Shown here: positions 26,442 to 37,044 of the stretch, piece after piece
Numbering within the stretch: position 1 is the stretch's first letter
How the letters are laid out: every line of letters starts with the position of its first letter
Source of the DNA: Dinochytrium kinnereticum
Lineage: Eukaryota; Chytridiomycota; Chytridiomycetes; Chytridiales; Chytridiaceae
Direction: 5' to 3'
DNA: 64,000 nucleotides
Assembly (NCBI GenBank): GCA_027604005.1
Contig: JADGJT010000089.1
Coordinates: 3,721 to 67,720, forward strand
Notes under the pieces: generated by a model
Seen by the model: only the letters and a program-made list of their open reading frames with translations
The model's database searches: none
Told to the model about the DNA's origin: nothing
Position numbers and translations under genes: made by a program

Positions 26442-27895
26442 TTATTCCTTTGGACGAGTAGCGACAAGTGCTATGTTTTCCAGTGTATGCTGCTGGTCAA
26501 CGTACTCAACCAGTCTGCAATCCAGACCAAGGCTCTGGGCAAATCGAAGGCGTCCAAAGTTTAGAACGTTCTTACAGGCACGGCCAACTACGACGCGCTC
26601 GGCGTACGGAAATCCGAACCCTGTGGCACTGCTGTCTTGTTAGTAATCGATTCACTGTGTATTTGCAAAATTAGCAATAAGGTCACTCACGTCTCCTCGG
26701 TGACTTCCTTTTCTTTCGAGGGAAGCGCCTCTGTGCCTTCGCCTCCCTCCGCGACAGCTGCCTCCCACGCCCGAAAGCCACTAGTGGCCCATGAGGAAAG
26801 GCTCTTGAGAATCGCAAATTCCTGCGCGGAGATACCAGTTCTGGAAAGAAATTCATGGTTGATGTATTCCCTGTAACTACAGACGTGGTGGCAACAAAGG
26901 GCGATAACGATGCCTCGAAGGCCAAGTAACGACTTGTCCGCGTCATAGTTCGCAAGACACCTTAACCCCAAATCCGTCGCTACGCCGCATAAATGCTTTG
27001 AATAGGCAAATATCCCCGTAAACTGTTCATCTTTAGCACTCGTCAGAGGGTGCCTTGTAAGATCAAAATCTTTGAGGTCCATATGGACGCGGTTCCATGT
27101 GCCGGCGGGTGAGATGTCCTCCTTTAGACGATTCACTTTCAACCGGGAGGCTTTACGGTCCAAAAGGATAAATCTTGAAGGATCTCCAACAGCCAGATGC
27201 ATGTAATGAGAAAGCGCGGCTTTACCGGCGCCGAGCTCGAGGAAAACATTCGACTTGTCGAGGCAGCCTATCCTTTCGATATGACCAAGTAATGACGCCT
27301 ACGTAAACAGAATGAAGAAATTGAGATCAGCAAACTCAATGCGATAGAAGTAGAAAAATGATTACCTGCTGATGTGCATGTCTTCCATTTGTTTCGTCGA
27401 GTCTAAAGAATGATCAGAAACACAAAAAGACAAATGATCCAACTTTGAAGACAATATCGAGTGCTTCAGTACCACTCGCTCGATGGGATCCTGAGCTATA
27501 AGTGACTCTGAGAGGCCGCAGATTCGATCCACAAACGATTTTCTCCCTTCTACGGTCATAGCTGAGAACAGGGCTCTCCCATCATATGAACTATCAGCCA
27601 AACCCCCAGGAACGTTGATATCCTGAGCGAAGTATACCGGCTGTTCCTTTGGCCTTTGATTGCATGTCCGTAGATGTTTCTTTAACTGGTATCTATGAAC
27701 GGTGTGATTCCGATCGTAGGGACATGGCATTCTCCCGTCCTCCACTGTCCGATGCTCTGCACACAGCAGTGGCCCAGCTCCATCAAGGCTCTTGCACATA
27801 AGTGGGCAATATCGCCTCTTTTTCACGAGCCAATGCTGGCACTGCGGGGGAGGCGGAGGTGATGGACCCACCACAGGATCTTCTTGTTTGCCCAT
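26442..27895 (-). CDS. TRM13: tRNA 2'-O-methyltransferase TRM13
   Basis: TRM13 methylates the ribose at position 4 of certain tRNAs. The product starts MGKQEDPVVG. It has a first Cys/His cluster (QCQHWLVKKRRYCPLMC..LCAEH) and then a U11-48K/CHHC-type finger (MPCPYDRNHTVHRYQLKKHL), both diagnostic of the family. The catalytic part shows FLELGAGKAALSHYM (SAM-binding glycines), LDRKASRLK, RVHMDLKDFDL, YSKHLCGVATDLGLRC and IALCCHHVCSYREYI. The apparent stop near 26687 is a splice donor (ACGTGAGT). Splicing to the acceptor near 26628 gives a good TRM13 tail (NVLNFGRLRFAQSLGL...LVEYVDQQ) ending at 26442. Introns lie near 27300-27370 and 26630-26687. Confidence 0.93.
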
Positions 27896-28608
27896 TAAAA
27901 AACAGAAAAATATCAACAAATCAACGAGATGTATTAAATGCTTCTTTGGCCATGAAACTCATAATGAGGGAGACAGACATGAGCAGATGCATGTCGCTTG
28001 AGGTCTAGTGCAAAGATTTGAGTGTCGTCTCTTCACGGAATGAATAGCACTTGATCACATTAAGCAAAGCTGTTGCGTGCTGGCACTGGCTGCCTCTTCC
28101 CACTGCTGTGTCACCTGTTGTGCGAGGTGAATACGAAAATTTTGGCATAGTTGTTCGTCCTTTTTTTCGTAATTATCCCATCAGGTCAGTGGAGGAGAGA
28201 GCCTCATGCGAGACGAGGATCAGTGCTGGTCGCGGGGCTCAGTGGCAATAGACCAACTATCAGGTTGGAGTACGATTAAGGATCCTGGATTCATAGAAGA
28301 ACGATGGATGGATGGATGGATGAATGGATGGATGGATGGGATGGATCGGATGGGGAGGTTGGGTGTAACAAGTGGTTTGCATCTCCTGATGGACATGACA
28401 GAGGGCTTGCAGTTTAGTTCACAGAATCATATTGCTGTTATCATGCCTCTCACGGCCTGAGCAGATACATGGAGAATTTGGGTGTACACTGCTGGGGAAC
28501 CCTAAACACCACTCTGGAAACCCATCTTCTTCATTCGGAAACGTTGGTCGGACGGCTCATTAACTGGCTTCTTTTTCTCCACCTCCGACTCGTTTCCAGC
28601 AGTGGAAA
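27896..28608. other. Divergent region between TRM13 and RPL27
   Basis: Holds both promoters. The clearest element is a (GGAT)n tract at 28303-28353. A short pyrimidine-rich stretch with TTCTTTTTCTCCACC lies just before the RPL27 start, as is usual for ribosomal protein genes. No further exon is convincing. Confidence 0.5.
28303..28353. repeat. (GGAT)n tetranucleotide tract upstream of RPL27
   Basis: About twelve GATG/GGAT units with a few substitutions, roughly 255-305 bp before the RPL27 start codon. A tract of the same unit lies upstream of RPS0 (51650-51679). Confidence 0.9.
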
Positions 28609-29137
28609 ATGGTCAAATTCTTGAAGAACGGCAAGGTCGTCTTGGTCCTCTCCGGCCGCTACGCCGGAAAGAAGGCCGTTATCATCAAGAACTTTGATGA
28701 GGGTACTTCCTCAAGGCCCTACCCCCACGCCGTTGTCGCCGGTGTTGAGCGCTACCCGCTCAAGATCACCCGCGGCATGGGTCAGAAGAGGGTCGCTAAG
28801 AGGTCTAAGGTGAAGCCCTTCATCAAGGTTGTCAACTACAACCACATCATGCCCACACGGTGAGATATTTGATCATGCGTTTTTGTTTTCTGATGATATC
28901 ATTAGATACAACCTCGACCTTGACCTTAAGCAGGTCGTCACCACCGAGTCCTTCAAGGAGCCTTCCCAACGGTCGACTGCCAAGAAGTCTGTGAAGAAGC
29001 TCTTCGAGGAGCGCTACAACAGCGGGAAGAACAAGTGGTTCTTCCAGAAGCTCCGTATGTTTCCTTTTGAATTCTTGTTCCTTGTTGTATCTCGGTAACG
29101 TTTGTGGTCTAACATTTTTTCTTATGCAGGCTTCTAA
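28609..29137 (+). CDS. RPL27: 60S ribosomal protein L27 (eL27)
   Basis: Three exons: 28609-28859, 28906-29054 and 29130-29137. They join in phase to a protein of about 135 residues, the normal eL27 length. It starts [20 protein letters not shown], with [14 protein letters not shown] (KOW-type segment), then [18 protein letters not shown], the middle [11 protein letters not shown] and the tail [10 protein letters not shown]. The last exon codes only the end of an Arg codon, Phe and the stop. Codon use is C-rich in third positions compared with its neighbours, as expected for a highly expressed gene. Only 75 bp separate its stop from the stop of the convergent HAUS4 candidate. Confidence 0.98.
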
Positions 29138-29211
29138 GCTTCACGTTCTTTTGTGTGAATAAAGCAGCGTTGTTTGGGAAAAATTCATGTTCCACGCATT
29201 ATTGTTCATTA

Positions 29212-30349
29212 TTATTGTTCCATTTTATTGATGTCAAGCTGCACTTGAGCCAAATCCTGTGTGATCTGTGAATATTGCTTAACAAGTTGGCAAAACTCGA
29301 CTCCTGCGAACTCAAATTGTGACAGTGCATCACGCTGATGCCGGATGTCGCGCTGGATGGCATGGTGTTGTGAAATCATCTGGCCCCTGTCCTTGCTTTA
29401 GCATCATGCACCATCGCGAGCGCGAGCAGCTCCCATACCTTAAGTATTCCAGAGACGCCCCACTATTGTTGCTGAAGCACAGCATTTGTAGCTCTTCGTC
29501 TAGAGTCTCCATTTTCTTCCCAAGCGTTGACAAGATGTTGGTAAAACACGTAGAAAAGGCTGACTGTTTCAATGACGAAAGAACTAGTTTCTGCTCGGAC
29601 AGACCATCGGCAAGCTCCGACATGAACTCGATTGACTCCTGCCAACATCTAGTAAATATTAAACATCATTGAATATGCCCTACCTCCAGATATTCATAAA
29701 GCTCTGAACTCACTGCCAGATCGGCTTCAAGCAACTCTTTTTTCAGATTCCGATTTGTCTGAATCTCTTTGGTCCACACGTGCGGTAAGTTCTTAACCTT
29801 TGCATGATCTTCAAAGCAAGTTTTAGACGACCGTGACGAAAAAAAATGTTAAAAGGCATACCCAAAGCTCGGTTCTCACTGACGCGTGCGTACTGGACAT
29901 GAGCTAGCGCCGAACATTTTTGAAACAGCCGTCTTTCTAGCTCAAACAAAAACAAGGCGTTCAGTTCTTTTTTCACCTGAATTGTTTGTTTAGTCACCAA
30001 AGCAGCAACCCAATCCTCACTTCTGAGTTGCTAACGTGGACAAGCTCCTTCCATTCATCCTCATAAAACCCAAAGAGACAAGGCTTTGTTTGATGTTTGT
30101 TCAAGACGCCGAATGACTCCATCATCTCAACAGACGCCAGCGACTGCGCTATGGGATCCCAGCCCTTACAATAAGGCGTCAGAAAGTCATGCAAGACTGA
30201 TATACAACATCTGACACACAGGCCAAATCGCACTGAACATTCTGATTCTTCTCGAAGTATGCCATGGCAACCTGCAGTGGGTCCGACTCGTAAACCACCC
30301 CCATCATCTCCTCATACAGCAGCAATCGCTCAACTTGTCCAGTCGCCAT
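29212..30349 (-). CDS. Augmin complex subunit 4 candidate (HAUS4-like)
   Basis: Augmin recruits gamma-tubulin to existing microtubules and nucleates branch microtubules in the spindle. Chained exons give a helical protein starting MATGQVERLLLYEEMMG, with GWDPIAQSLASVEMMESFG, VKKELNALFLFELERRLFQK and ELADGLSEQKLVLSSLKQSA. The C-terminus comes from a 51-nt intron (about 29389-29440) joining EELQMLCFSNNSGASLEYLR to GQMISQHHAIQRDIRHQRDA. It then shows GVEFCQLVKQYSQI, close to the HAUS4 'GEEF..LVKEY' region, with similar helical spacing. The match is by remembered family pattern only. The N-terminus is about 70-90 residues shorter than animal HAUS4, so an upstream exon overlapping the divergent KH gene is possible. 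Alternative: another coiled-coil spindle protein. Confidence 0.6.
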
Positions 30350-30384
30350 TTCCTTTAACTGAACACAATTTTTTTTTTCCTGGG

Positions 30385-32473
30385 ATGAGCTCTGAGGAGA
30401 AGGTGCGTTGCCGCCCGCGCACTTTAACTTACCGATTGTTTTTAGGATTTTTTGAGTGCGCTTGCAAAGGCAAAGGCGGTTGCGGCCCGTTTGAGCGCGG
30501 AGGCTAAGGCGGCGGGTGCATGTTTGTTTTTTTGGTATTCGAAGTTGGTTGGGTAACACTTTTGTAAGTGTTGGCAGAGAGCAGCGGAAGCAGTTATCAG
30601 TCCCATCAGTCCCAGCAGCCCATCAGCACTGGAAAGAGAGACAGAGATGACGAATATTCTTCTTACGACAGAAGACGTGAAGACAGCTACTCGGACTCTA
30701 AGCGGCGGTCAACGGATGATCGATCCTCACAACGGCCGAGGTACGGATTGGGGAGCTCTGAGAGGGAGAGAGGCTCTGACCGGGATCGAGGCTCTGATCC
30801 ATACTCGAGCAATGGTGGTTATGGTGGAAGGCCTTCGAGCTTAAGACAGTCGTCTGAAATCACGATACCAAGCTCAATGGTAAGGCCTTCAAGCTCTTTG
30901 CGCTTGGTTTAGAGCTTAACCCAATTTTGACTAGGTGGGTTTAGTAATTGGAAAAGGAGGAGAAAACATGAAGCGCATTGAGAAGGAGACCGGAGTTAAG
31001 ATTCAGTTTTCCCAAGGTGAAAACTCTTTTTTCAACAGTTGTATTTAATTCTATGGTCAAGACCAACCCCCAAGTGACCCGGAAAGACGAACCACTATCA
31101 TGGGATCGGAAGATGGAATCAAGTTAGCCAGGAAGATGATTTTTGAAATTGTTGATGGTACGAGTAAACGCCCCCAGGATGTTCCGGGCTCCCGGGATGA
31201 ACCTTCACGGACGTCTGGACCAACTGGACATTACGGGCCACGACCCACAAGCTCCATTCCATCTGGTTCTTCAACGTCTCCAATGGAGGTTCCGTCATCA
31301 AAAGGTTTTGGAATTGCTCTACTTCCAACGTTTTTTTGATGCTTTGCTCTTGTTTTATTCGTCTAGTTGGATTGGTTATCGGCCGAATGGGAGAGACGAT
31401 CAAAACTCTTCAGGAGAAGAGTGGAGCAAAGATTGCTGTTGTCCCTGATACGGATTCGAGGGGTGGGGCTACTCGTCTTGTGAACATTACTGGTTCCCCG
31501 GACACCATCGAGAAGGCTAAAGGGCTTATTCAAGAACTTCTGAATGGAAGTAGCAAGGTTGGTGTTCGGGGTATTTTATTTCTTCTAGCTTAGTAGAGCC
31601 TTGTAGTAATTTTTTCTCTAGCCTTATGGTGGTAACTCTGGCGGCTTTGAGAGCGGGGACTTTGAGGAACTCAAGGTAAGATTCATTGGCCATCGCTCTT
31701 TGGCTTTCAGAGATTCTTAATTATTTCTTTTCGTTCAACATTGTGGTTTTTTATTTAAAAATCGCCAGATCCCGAATGACAGGGTTGGGCTTGTTATCGG
31801 AAAAGGTAACTGAAAATAATTAGTTGCTGCCATTTGCTCATGCTTAAATTGATACAGGCGGTGAAGCGATCAAGTCAATCCAGAGCATGTTTAGCGTTCG
31901 CGTTGTTATTGAGCAGGCGCCAAATTTGAACAACGAGCGTAGCATCAAGGTTTACGGCCAACGGGATGACATTCTTCGTGCCGTCGAGGCCATTTTGGAG
32001 AAGACCATGGTAAATTTAGGCAGTGTGAAGCCATTGTTAAACTCGCTTCAGCGAACTAAAGGTGGTGGTGGCGGTGGACAGCAGCAGTCGAACTATGGAT
32101 ACGGCGGGAGTTCTTATGGGTATGTCACTAGACTCTAAGAATTAGTTGTTATTCTGACTGCATACAGCAATGACTCACACGCAAATGCGGCATATGCGCA
32201 GCAAGATTACGCTGCCCAAGGTCAATACTGGGATCCTTCAGGTAGAGAATACATAGATATTATGTTTTAATTTGATTCTTAGCATATAACTATGACGCAT
32301 CTGCCTATTACGGACAAGCGGCTCAAGCAGCGCAAGCTCAGGGCCAGGGCCAAGAGCAGTCAGCCGAAGACGCCGCCGCCAATGCGAAGGCGTGGGAGGC
32401 CTACTACCAATACTACAGTCAATACGGGGCCACTGGGGACGCAGGCCAAGCCTCTGGTCAAGCTCAAGGGTGA
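30385..32473 (+). CDS. KH-domain nucleic-acid-binding protein, FUBP-like
   Basis: Exon 1 codes MSSEEK (30385-30402), exon 2 DFLSALAKAKAVAARLSAEA, then a Ser/Arg/Tyr/Gly-rich stretch. Three KH domains follow, each with an intact GxGG-type or equivalent loop: VGLVIGKGGENMKRIEKETG (from about 30934), VGLVIGRMGETIKTLQEKSG (from about 31368) and VGLVIGKGGEAIKSIQSMFS (from about 31787). A Gly-rich linker leads to a Gln/Ala tail with AWEAYYQYYSQYG, the tyrosine-rich motif type of FUBP/KSRP proteins. Animal FUBPs have four KH domains; here I see three. Likely role: single-stranded DNA or RNA binding in transcription or mRNA processing. About ten exons; it is convergent with UFD1, 103 bp away. Confidence 0.9.
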
Positions 32474-32576
32474 AATAAAAATATTTTTATTGCACTACCC
32501 CCATCACGATGCCCATCACCTTCGCATCGCAAAGAAAGAAACATCCCCACGCTCGTCACTGCCTTTTTTAATCATT

Positions 32577-34122
32577 TCATGGGCGAGAGTTAGCGTTAGA
32601 TCCGCTAGATGACCCCTTAGATGATGAAAGTGAGCTTGAGGAGTTCCCTGCCCCCTTTCTAGCCGCCCGTAATGTTTGACCGGAGCCAGTGAAAGTTGGC
32701 TCAGCAGGATTCTAAATCATAAAAAGAATATATTACTCTTGCTATTTTTGATGAAAAAGGTGCAGAATGAAGAAAAAGAAAAGGCCTACCTCCGCAGTCT
32801 CTGCTTTCTTCAAAGGAATGATTGGGTATCCTGTAGGCTGAAGTCAATATGTGTTACTATTCTTTCATCTCACCAAAGAATAGCTTTCCTGGGGGTAAGT
32901 GCAAAGCAGGTGGGGGCCCTTTCCCTTTTTGGGTTTCTCCGAAGGCGGGAGGACTGGGTCGTGTGAGATTTTGGAAGAAGTGAAAACAGAAAAATAAAGA
33001 TAAGTTGTACCCAGTCAATAGCTTCTTGGAGTTTCCTGTATCAGCAGCAGTCGCAGCTGCTTTGCCATTCAACTTTTGACCTGAGCCATGAAACGCTGAA
33101 AATCCGACTCGGTCCTCCGTTGTGTGGGCTTCAATACTTGTTGTGGATCCTTCGTACTAATCCGAGACACCGGCAGAGTAAGATAAATTAGTAAAGGAAT
33201 CAAGATATTTTGCTAAGAAGAGAGCAAATGGTAGAAAAGTGAAATAAAAAAAAGATTTACCGCGATTTTAGGCGCCCTTGGAACTCGCTCAGGCTCAACA
33301 TAGCCAACCGGCGGAGCGAAATCAACCTTCACACACTCAAAACATCATTCATTTATTTGATAGACTCACCTCCAAATCTGTCTCGACAACGGATATGCCT
33401 TTGCCACCTGGCTTCGCCTCAACAATAAGAATATCAAATTGCTTCATGTTGTACTTGATCGTAATGATGTCGCCCTCAGTCAGCGTGGAAAAGTTGCTGA
33501 TTGCCTTTTCAAGAACGGCCTTTGGGTCCGAAATGTCGAGGAAGTCCACGGACTGCGGCTGTAGCTTCACAAACTTTCCCAGAGGAAGGTTTACGCTTTT
33601 GACCTTGACGAGCGAACCCTCTTCTATAAGCAGAGTGGACATCATCTGTTTCATTTAAGACTCCACAACTCAGGTTCTTATATAAATACCCATTGAGGCA
33701 AGAAAACCTTTCCCTCTGCAGCTGTGAATTCTAGAACACCCGCATGGGAAACTTTTTGCTGAGATTCGTTCGTCAGCTCGAAGAGCATGGGGTAAGCAAT
33801 ATTAAGGGTGGCTATGGTTGTTATTAGCGTCTTCCAAGAAGAGCGAGTGCCACACTTACCTAGCTTTGCCAACGCAGAAGAGGGTAGGAGAACTACCGAG
33901 TGTTAAAATAAATGCCATCCGTGTATGCTTACTCTTCCCGCCAAAGTTGACATCTTCTCGTTCGGCCCCATGCATCATGGCCATTGAGTAGGCTCTGTAG
34001 TACTCATTCTGCTCATTATTAGCGGTGATAAATGAAAAGCAACTCAACGAATCCTCGAGACGGTCCCCTTCCGAAACCCCACATGGCGTTGTCTTCGAAC
34101 TCGAAGTTGTTGTACTGAACAT
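32577..34122 (-). CDS. UFD1: Ubiquitin fusion degradation protein 1 (Cdc48 cofactor)
   Basis: UFD1 with NPL4 brings ubiquitinated clients to the Cdc48/p97 unfoldase. Start MFSTTTSSSKTTPC; then YYRAYSMAMMHGAEREDVNF and, by a phase-consistent splice, GGKILLPSSALAKL, the family's signature. It continues NIAYPMLFELTNES, HAGVLEFTAAEGKVFLPQW and STLLIEEGSLVKVKSVNLP, then LQPQSVDFLDISDPKAVLEK and IVEAKPGGKGISVVETDLE. The C-terminal third is low-complexity with two GSGQ motifs (FHGSGQKLNGK, FTGSGQTLRAARKG), as in UFD1 tails. Several introns, including short ones near 33840 and 33660. It starts 249 bp from the divergent polymerase eta gene. Confidence 0.95.
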
Positions 34123-34371
34123 TAGCAGTTAGCCACTTAGACTGGTGAGGTCCATCCTGCAAATACCATCTCTGACAAATTCAAATTTCTTAACCACTTT
34201 ATTTGTCGCATGCATCGGACAGCAAGCCAGCAGCATCTTACTGGAACTCATTAATTCCTTGAATCGCTCAGTTGTTCAAGATTCTGACGGATCGCCACCT
34301 TCCTCAGAGATCCTCAACTTCTTCCTCTGCAACTTTCACGGCCTGCTGACGGCAGCTGCATCCCCTTATCC

Positions 34372-36443
34372 ATGCGCTCCGTCATTATTCATGTCGATCT
34401 GGATGCATTCTATGCACAGGTGGAGCACGTCAGATTGGGAATATCACAAGATATTCCGTTAGCTGTACAGCAATGGCAAGGGCTGATAGCAGTCAACTAT
34501 GCGGCGAGGGCAAAAGGTGTGAAGAGGCACAGCAGCCCTGAGGAAGCTCGAGCCCTTGCTCCAGATATTCAGTTCGTTCACGTCGCCACATTTGGACCAG
34601 ATGGTTCTGAACCTATGTATCATGCTGATCCTAAGGTATCGACGCATAAAGTATCACTCGATGTCTATCGGTATGTTATAGCGTTGGTGTTTTGTGCTAT
34701 GACTTCAGTAGGTCCCATGTATTAACTTCTTTCTTAATTCTTGGTCTGTCAATATCCATTTTAATCATCAGAAAGGCTTCAATCAAGGTTATGGAGATAA
34801 TGAAACGGTTTGCGCCAAAGATGCAACGAGCAAGCATTGACGAGGCTTACATGGACGTTACTGATGAGGTTGCAAGGCGTATCTTGGAGTTGAATTTGAA
34901 AAAAGATGAGGAACCAAGCATCAATTGGGACGGTGCAGGAAGTGTCTACGGAGAATTGAAAGATAACATGAGCAGTGGATGGAGGCATGAAAGTATTCCA
35001 TATTTTGTTTAATCTTTTGTATTTATAGTGACTTATGTCTACGTATTGCAGCCGATATTTCGTCTGAGGTATGCAATGTCTGGTTGACATTACATTTTAT
35101 TAACTATGGACAGATAAGGAAAGCAGTTTTCACGGAGTTAGGCTATACTTGCTCCGCAGGTTTCTTCTTGATATTTAAATTAGCTAATCATGACAGGGAT
35201 TGCCCACAACAAGACAATTGCGAAACTTTGTTCTGCAATGAACAAGCCCAATAAGCAGGTTGGCTAAGCAGCATTAGTTTTGATATTCATAGTAAAAGAC
35301 TATTTTACGAGAAAGTCACGTTTTGGATTTTATGAAAGATCTTCCCTTTAGCAAAATCCGAAACTTGGGGGGGAAACTGGGGGTTGAGATAGAAGAAAAA
35401 CTGGGAGTGGAGAAGGCCGGAGAAATCTGGTATTAATTCCCGATACTGCCTAAGATGCTAATTATTACTTCTAGGCCTTTTTCTTCGGACTTTTTAAAAG
35501 CAGAGTTTGGAGAGGAAACAGGAAAATGGATTTATAATATCTCCCGCGGTATCTGTGATGACCCTGGTGGGCTTGAGCGTCATATTTTTTAGTACTCGTA
35601 GTAATGATTATGAAAAGTATCCGAAGTGAATCTACCGAAGTCCATGGCGGCCAATAAGACACTTCGGCCGCCAGCCAGATCAGACGTAGAATTGAACAAA
35701 TGGCTTGAGGTCCTTTCTTCTGAAATTTTTTTTCGTCTCCAGAACGAATATACGGAGAATAGGCGGTGAGAAATATAACTGGCAGACCGTAATAACCACA
35801 TTGGTTTTAGATGGCCAAAAACTATCGGGGTTCGTTTCTCAAGTTAAATACCTCGTAACAATATTAGATCCATTGTAGAACTGTGGCAGGAGTAACGATG
35901 TCTCGTTCATGCCCGATGCTGCCAAGAGAGAGAATAAGTTCTTCTTTCAACATAGGAACTTTAGTTTCTCCTTTGTTGGAAGGCCACAAGATTCTTCCTT
36001 GTTTAATTCTTGGTATAACAGTTTCGGGATTATCGGAATTGGATCATTCCATGCAAAAGATCAGCTCGTTCTTCTTACCGAAAGTGCAGAATACAGACAC
36101 GGCATTGGTTACCACAGAAACCTATTTTAAGGACGAGGCAACCATAGATATGGCAGCTAGTAGCGAAACATACGACAAGGGAATGTTCTGCGAGGAATGC
36201 AAGCTTGACCTCAGTGAAAGCTCTCAGACGCTTGAGGAGCATCGTGATTTCCATTTTGCCCTCGACTTGCAGAAGGAGGAGAAGAAGGCTCTTCGTGACA
36301 ACATGTTTGATCGAGGCGGGGATGCGCGGCAGAAGGTCAAAAAGCCAGGGCTGAAGCAGCGGCGTAAGTCGCCGGTGTCGTCGCCCATCACACGGTTTCT
36401 CAAATCGAGACAAAACAGTGACAATAATAAAGAGGCTCGGTGA
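34372..36443 (+). CDS. RAD30: DNA polymerase eta (Y-family translesion polymerase)
   Basis: Bypasses UV dimers and other lesions. Start MRSVIIHVDLDAFYAQVE holds the first catalytic Asp pair; PLAVQQWQGLIAVNYAARAK is the eta finger signature. RASIDEAYMDVTDE supplies the catalytic SIDE-type motif (SIDEAYMD). The thumb/HhH region has IAHNKTIAKLCSAMNKPNKQ, then FMKDLPFSKIRNLGGKLG and FGEETGKWIYNISRGICDD. The C-terminus carries a UBZ-type finger (FCEECKLDLSES...EEHRDFH; Cys-x2-Cys, His-x3-His) that reads ubiquitinated PCNA, then a basic tail with SPITRFLKSR, a weak PIP-like motif lacking the usual Gln. About eight exons. Eta is preferred over iota or kappa because of the finger sequence and the UBZ type. 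Confidence 0.93.
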
Positions 36444-37044
36444 GGCGGTGATGTAGAGAGTGATCCTTGCGGCGGTATGATCGATACCCTTGCACCCATT
36501 GGATGCGTGTTCTGGGCATTTTTCCAGCAGCAGCGGCAGTTCAAAAAAACAGAAGCGAAGAAAAAAAAAACAAAACAGCATCCGCCGGTTGCACAACGCA
36601 GTTTCAAGGCCCGCTTGGTGAGAGCTCGGCTGGGGAGGAACAAACGTTTTTCTCATTGCACAGCACATTCCATTGCCCCTCTCATCATCCCACATCGACT
36701 TGGACGCCGCCATCGACTCTAGCTCCCAGCCTCGTTATCTCTTCAGTTCTCTGCACGGAGTCCTTTGTGCCGTGAGCAGCAACACACGAAACACGGCCTA
36801 GTGGTGCTTTCGTCCAACCCCCTCACAAACATTATCGAAGCGACCACTGTCGTTATTCACAGTGTTGGAGTGCATGCTAGTTGAGGGTAGGCCAATGTTC
36901 TAACACCTTGGTCTAACTAATAATGATTAGCTTGCTAAACGAGATTGGCCGTCTTACCGTCCGATATCGGACATACTTCGATACTATCGTCAAAGAAGCT
37001 CGCTCCTTTTGGAACAGATCCTTGAATTGCTTAGATTCTTTGAG
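36444..37044 (+). promoter_or_regulatory. Cyclin upstream region with likely 5' UTR intron
   Basis: Spacer between polymerase eta and the cyclin. A good intron pattern lies at 36887-36930 (GTAGGC donor, CTAACTAAT branch site, GATTAG acceptor), before any coding ATG. A short upstream ATG at 36874 would read MLVEAC and stop after splicing. The long minus-strand frame here is judged a shadow. Confidence 0.45.

Noticed and set aside
36075..36713. 212-codon minus-strand open frame over the polymerase eta 3' end
   Set aside because: It is antisense to the UBZ and tail exon of polymerase eta, Cys/Leu-rich without any motif, and best explained as a shadow.
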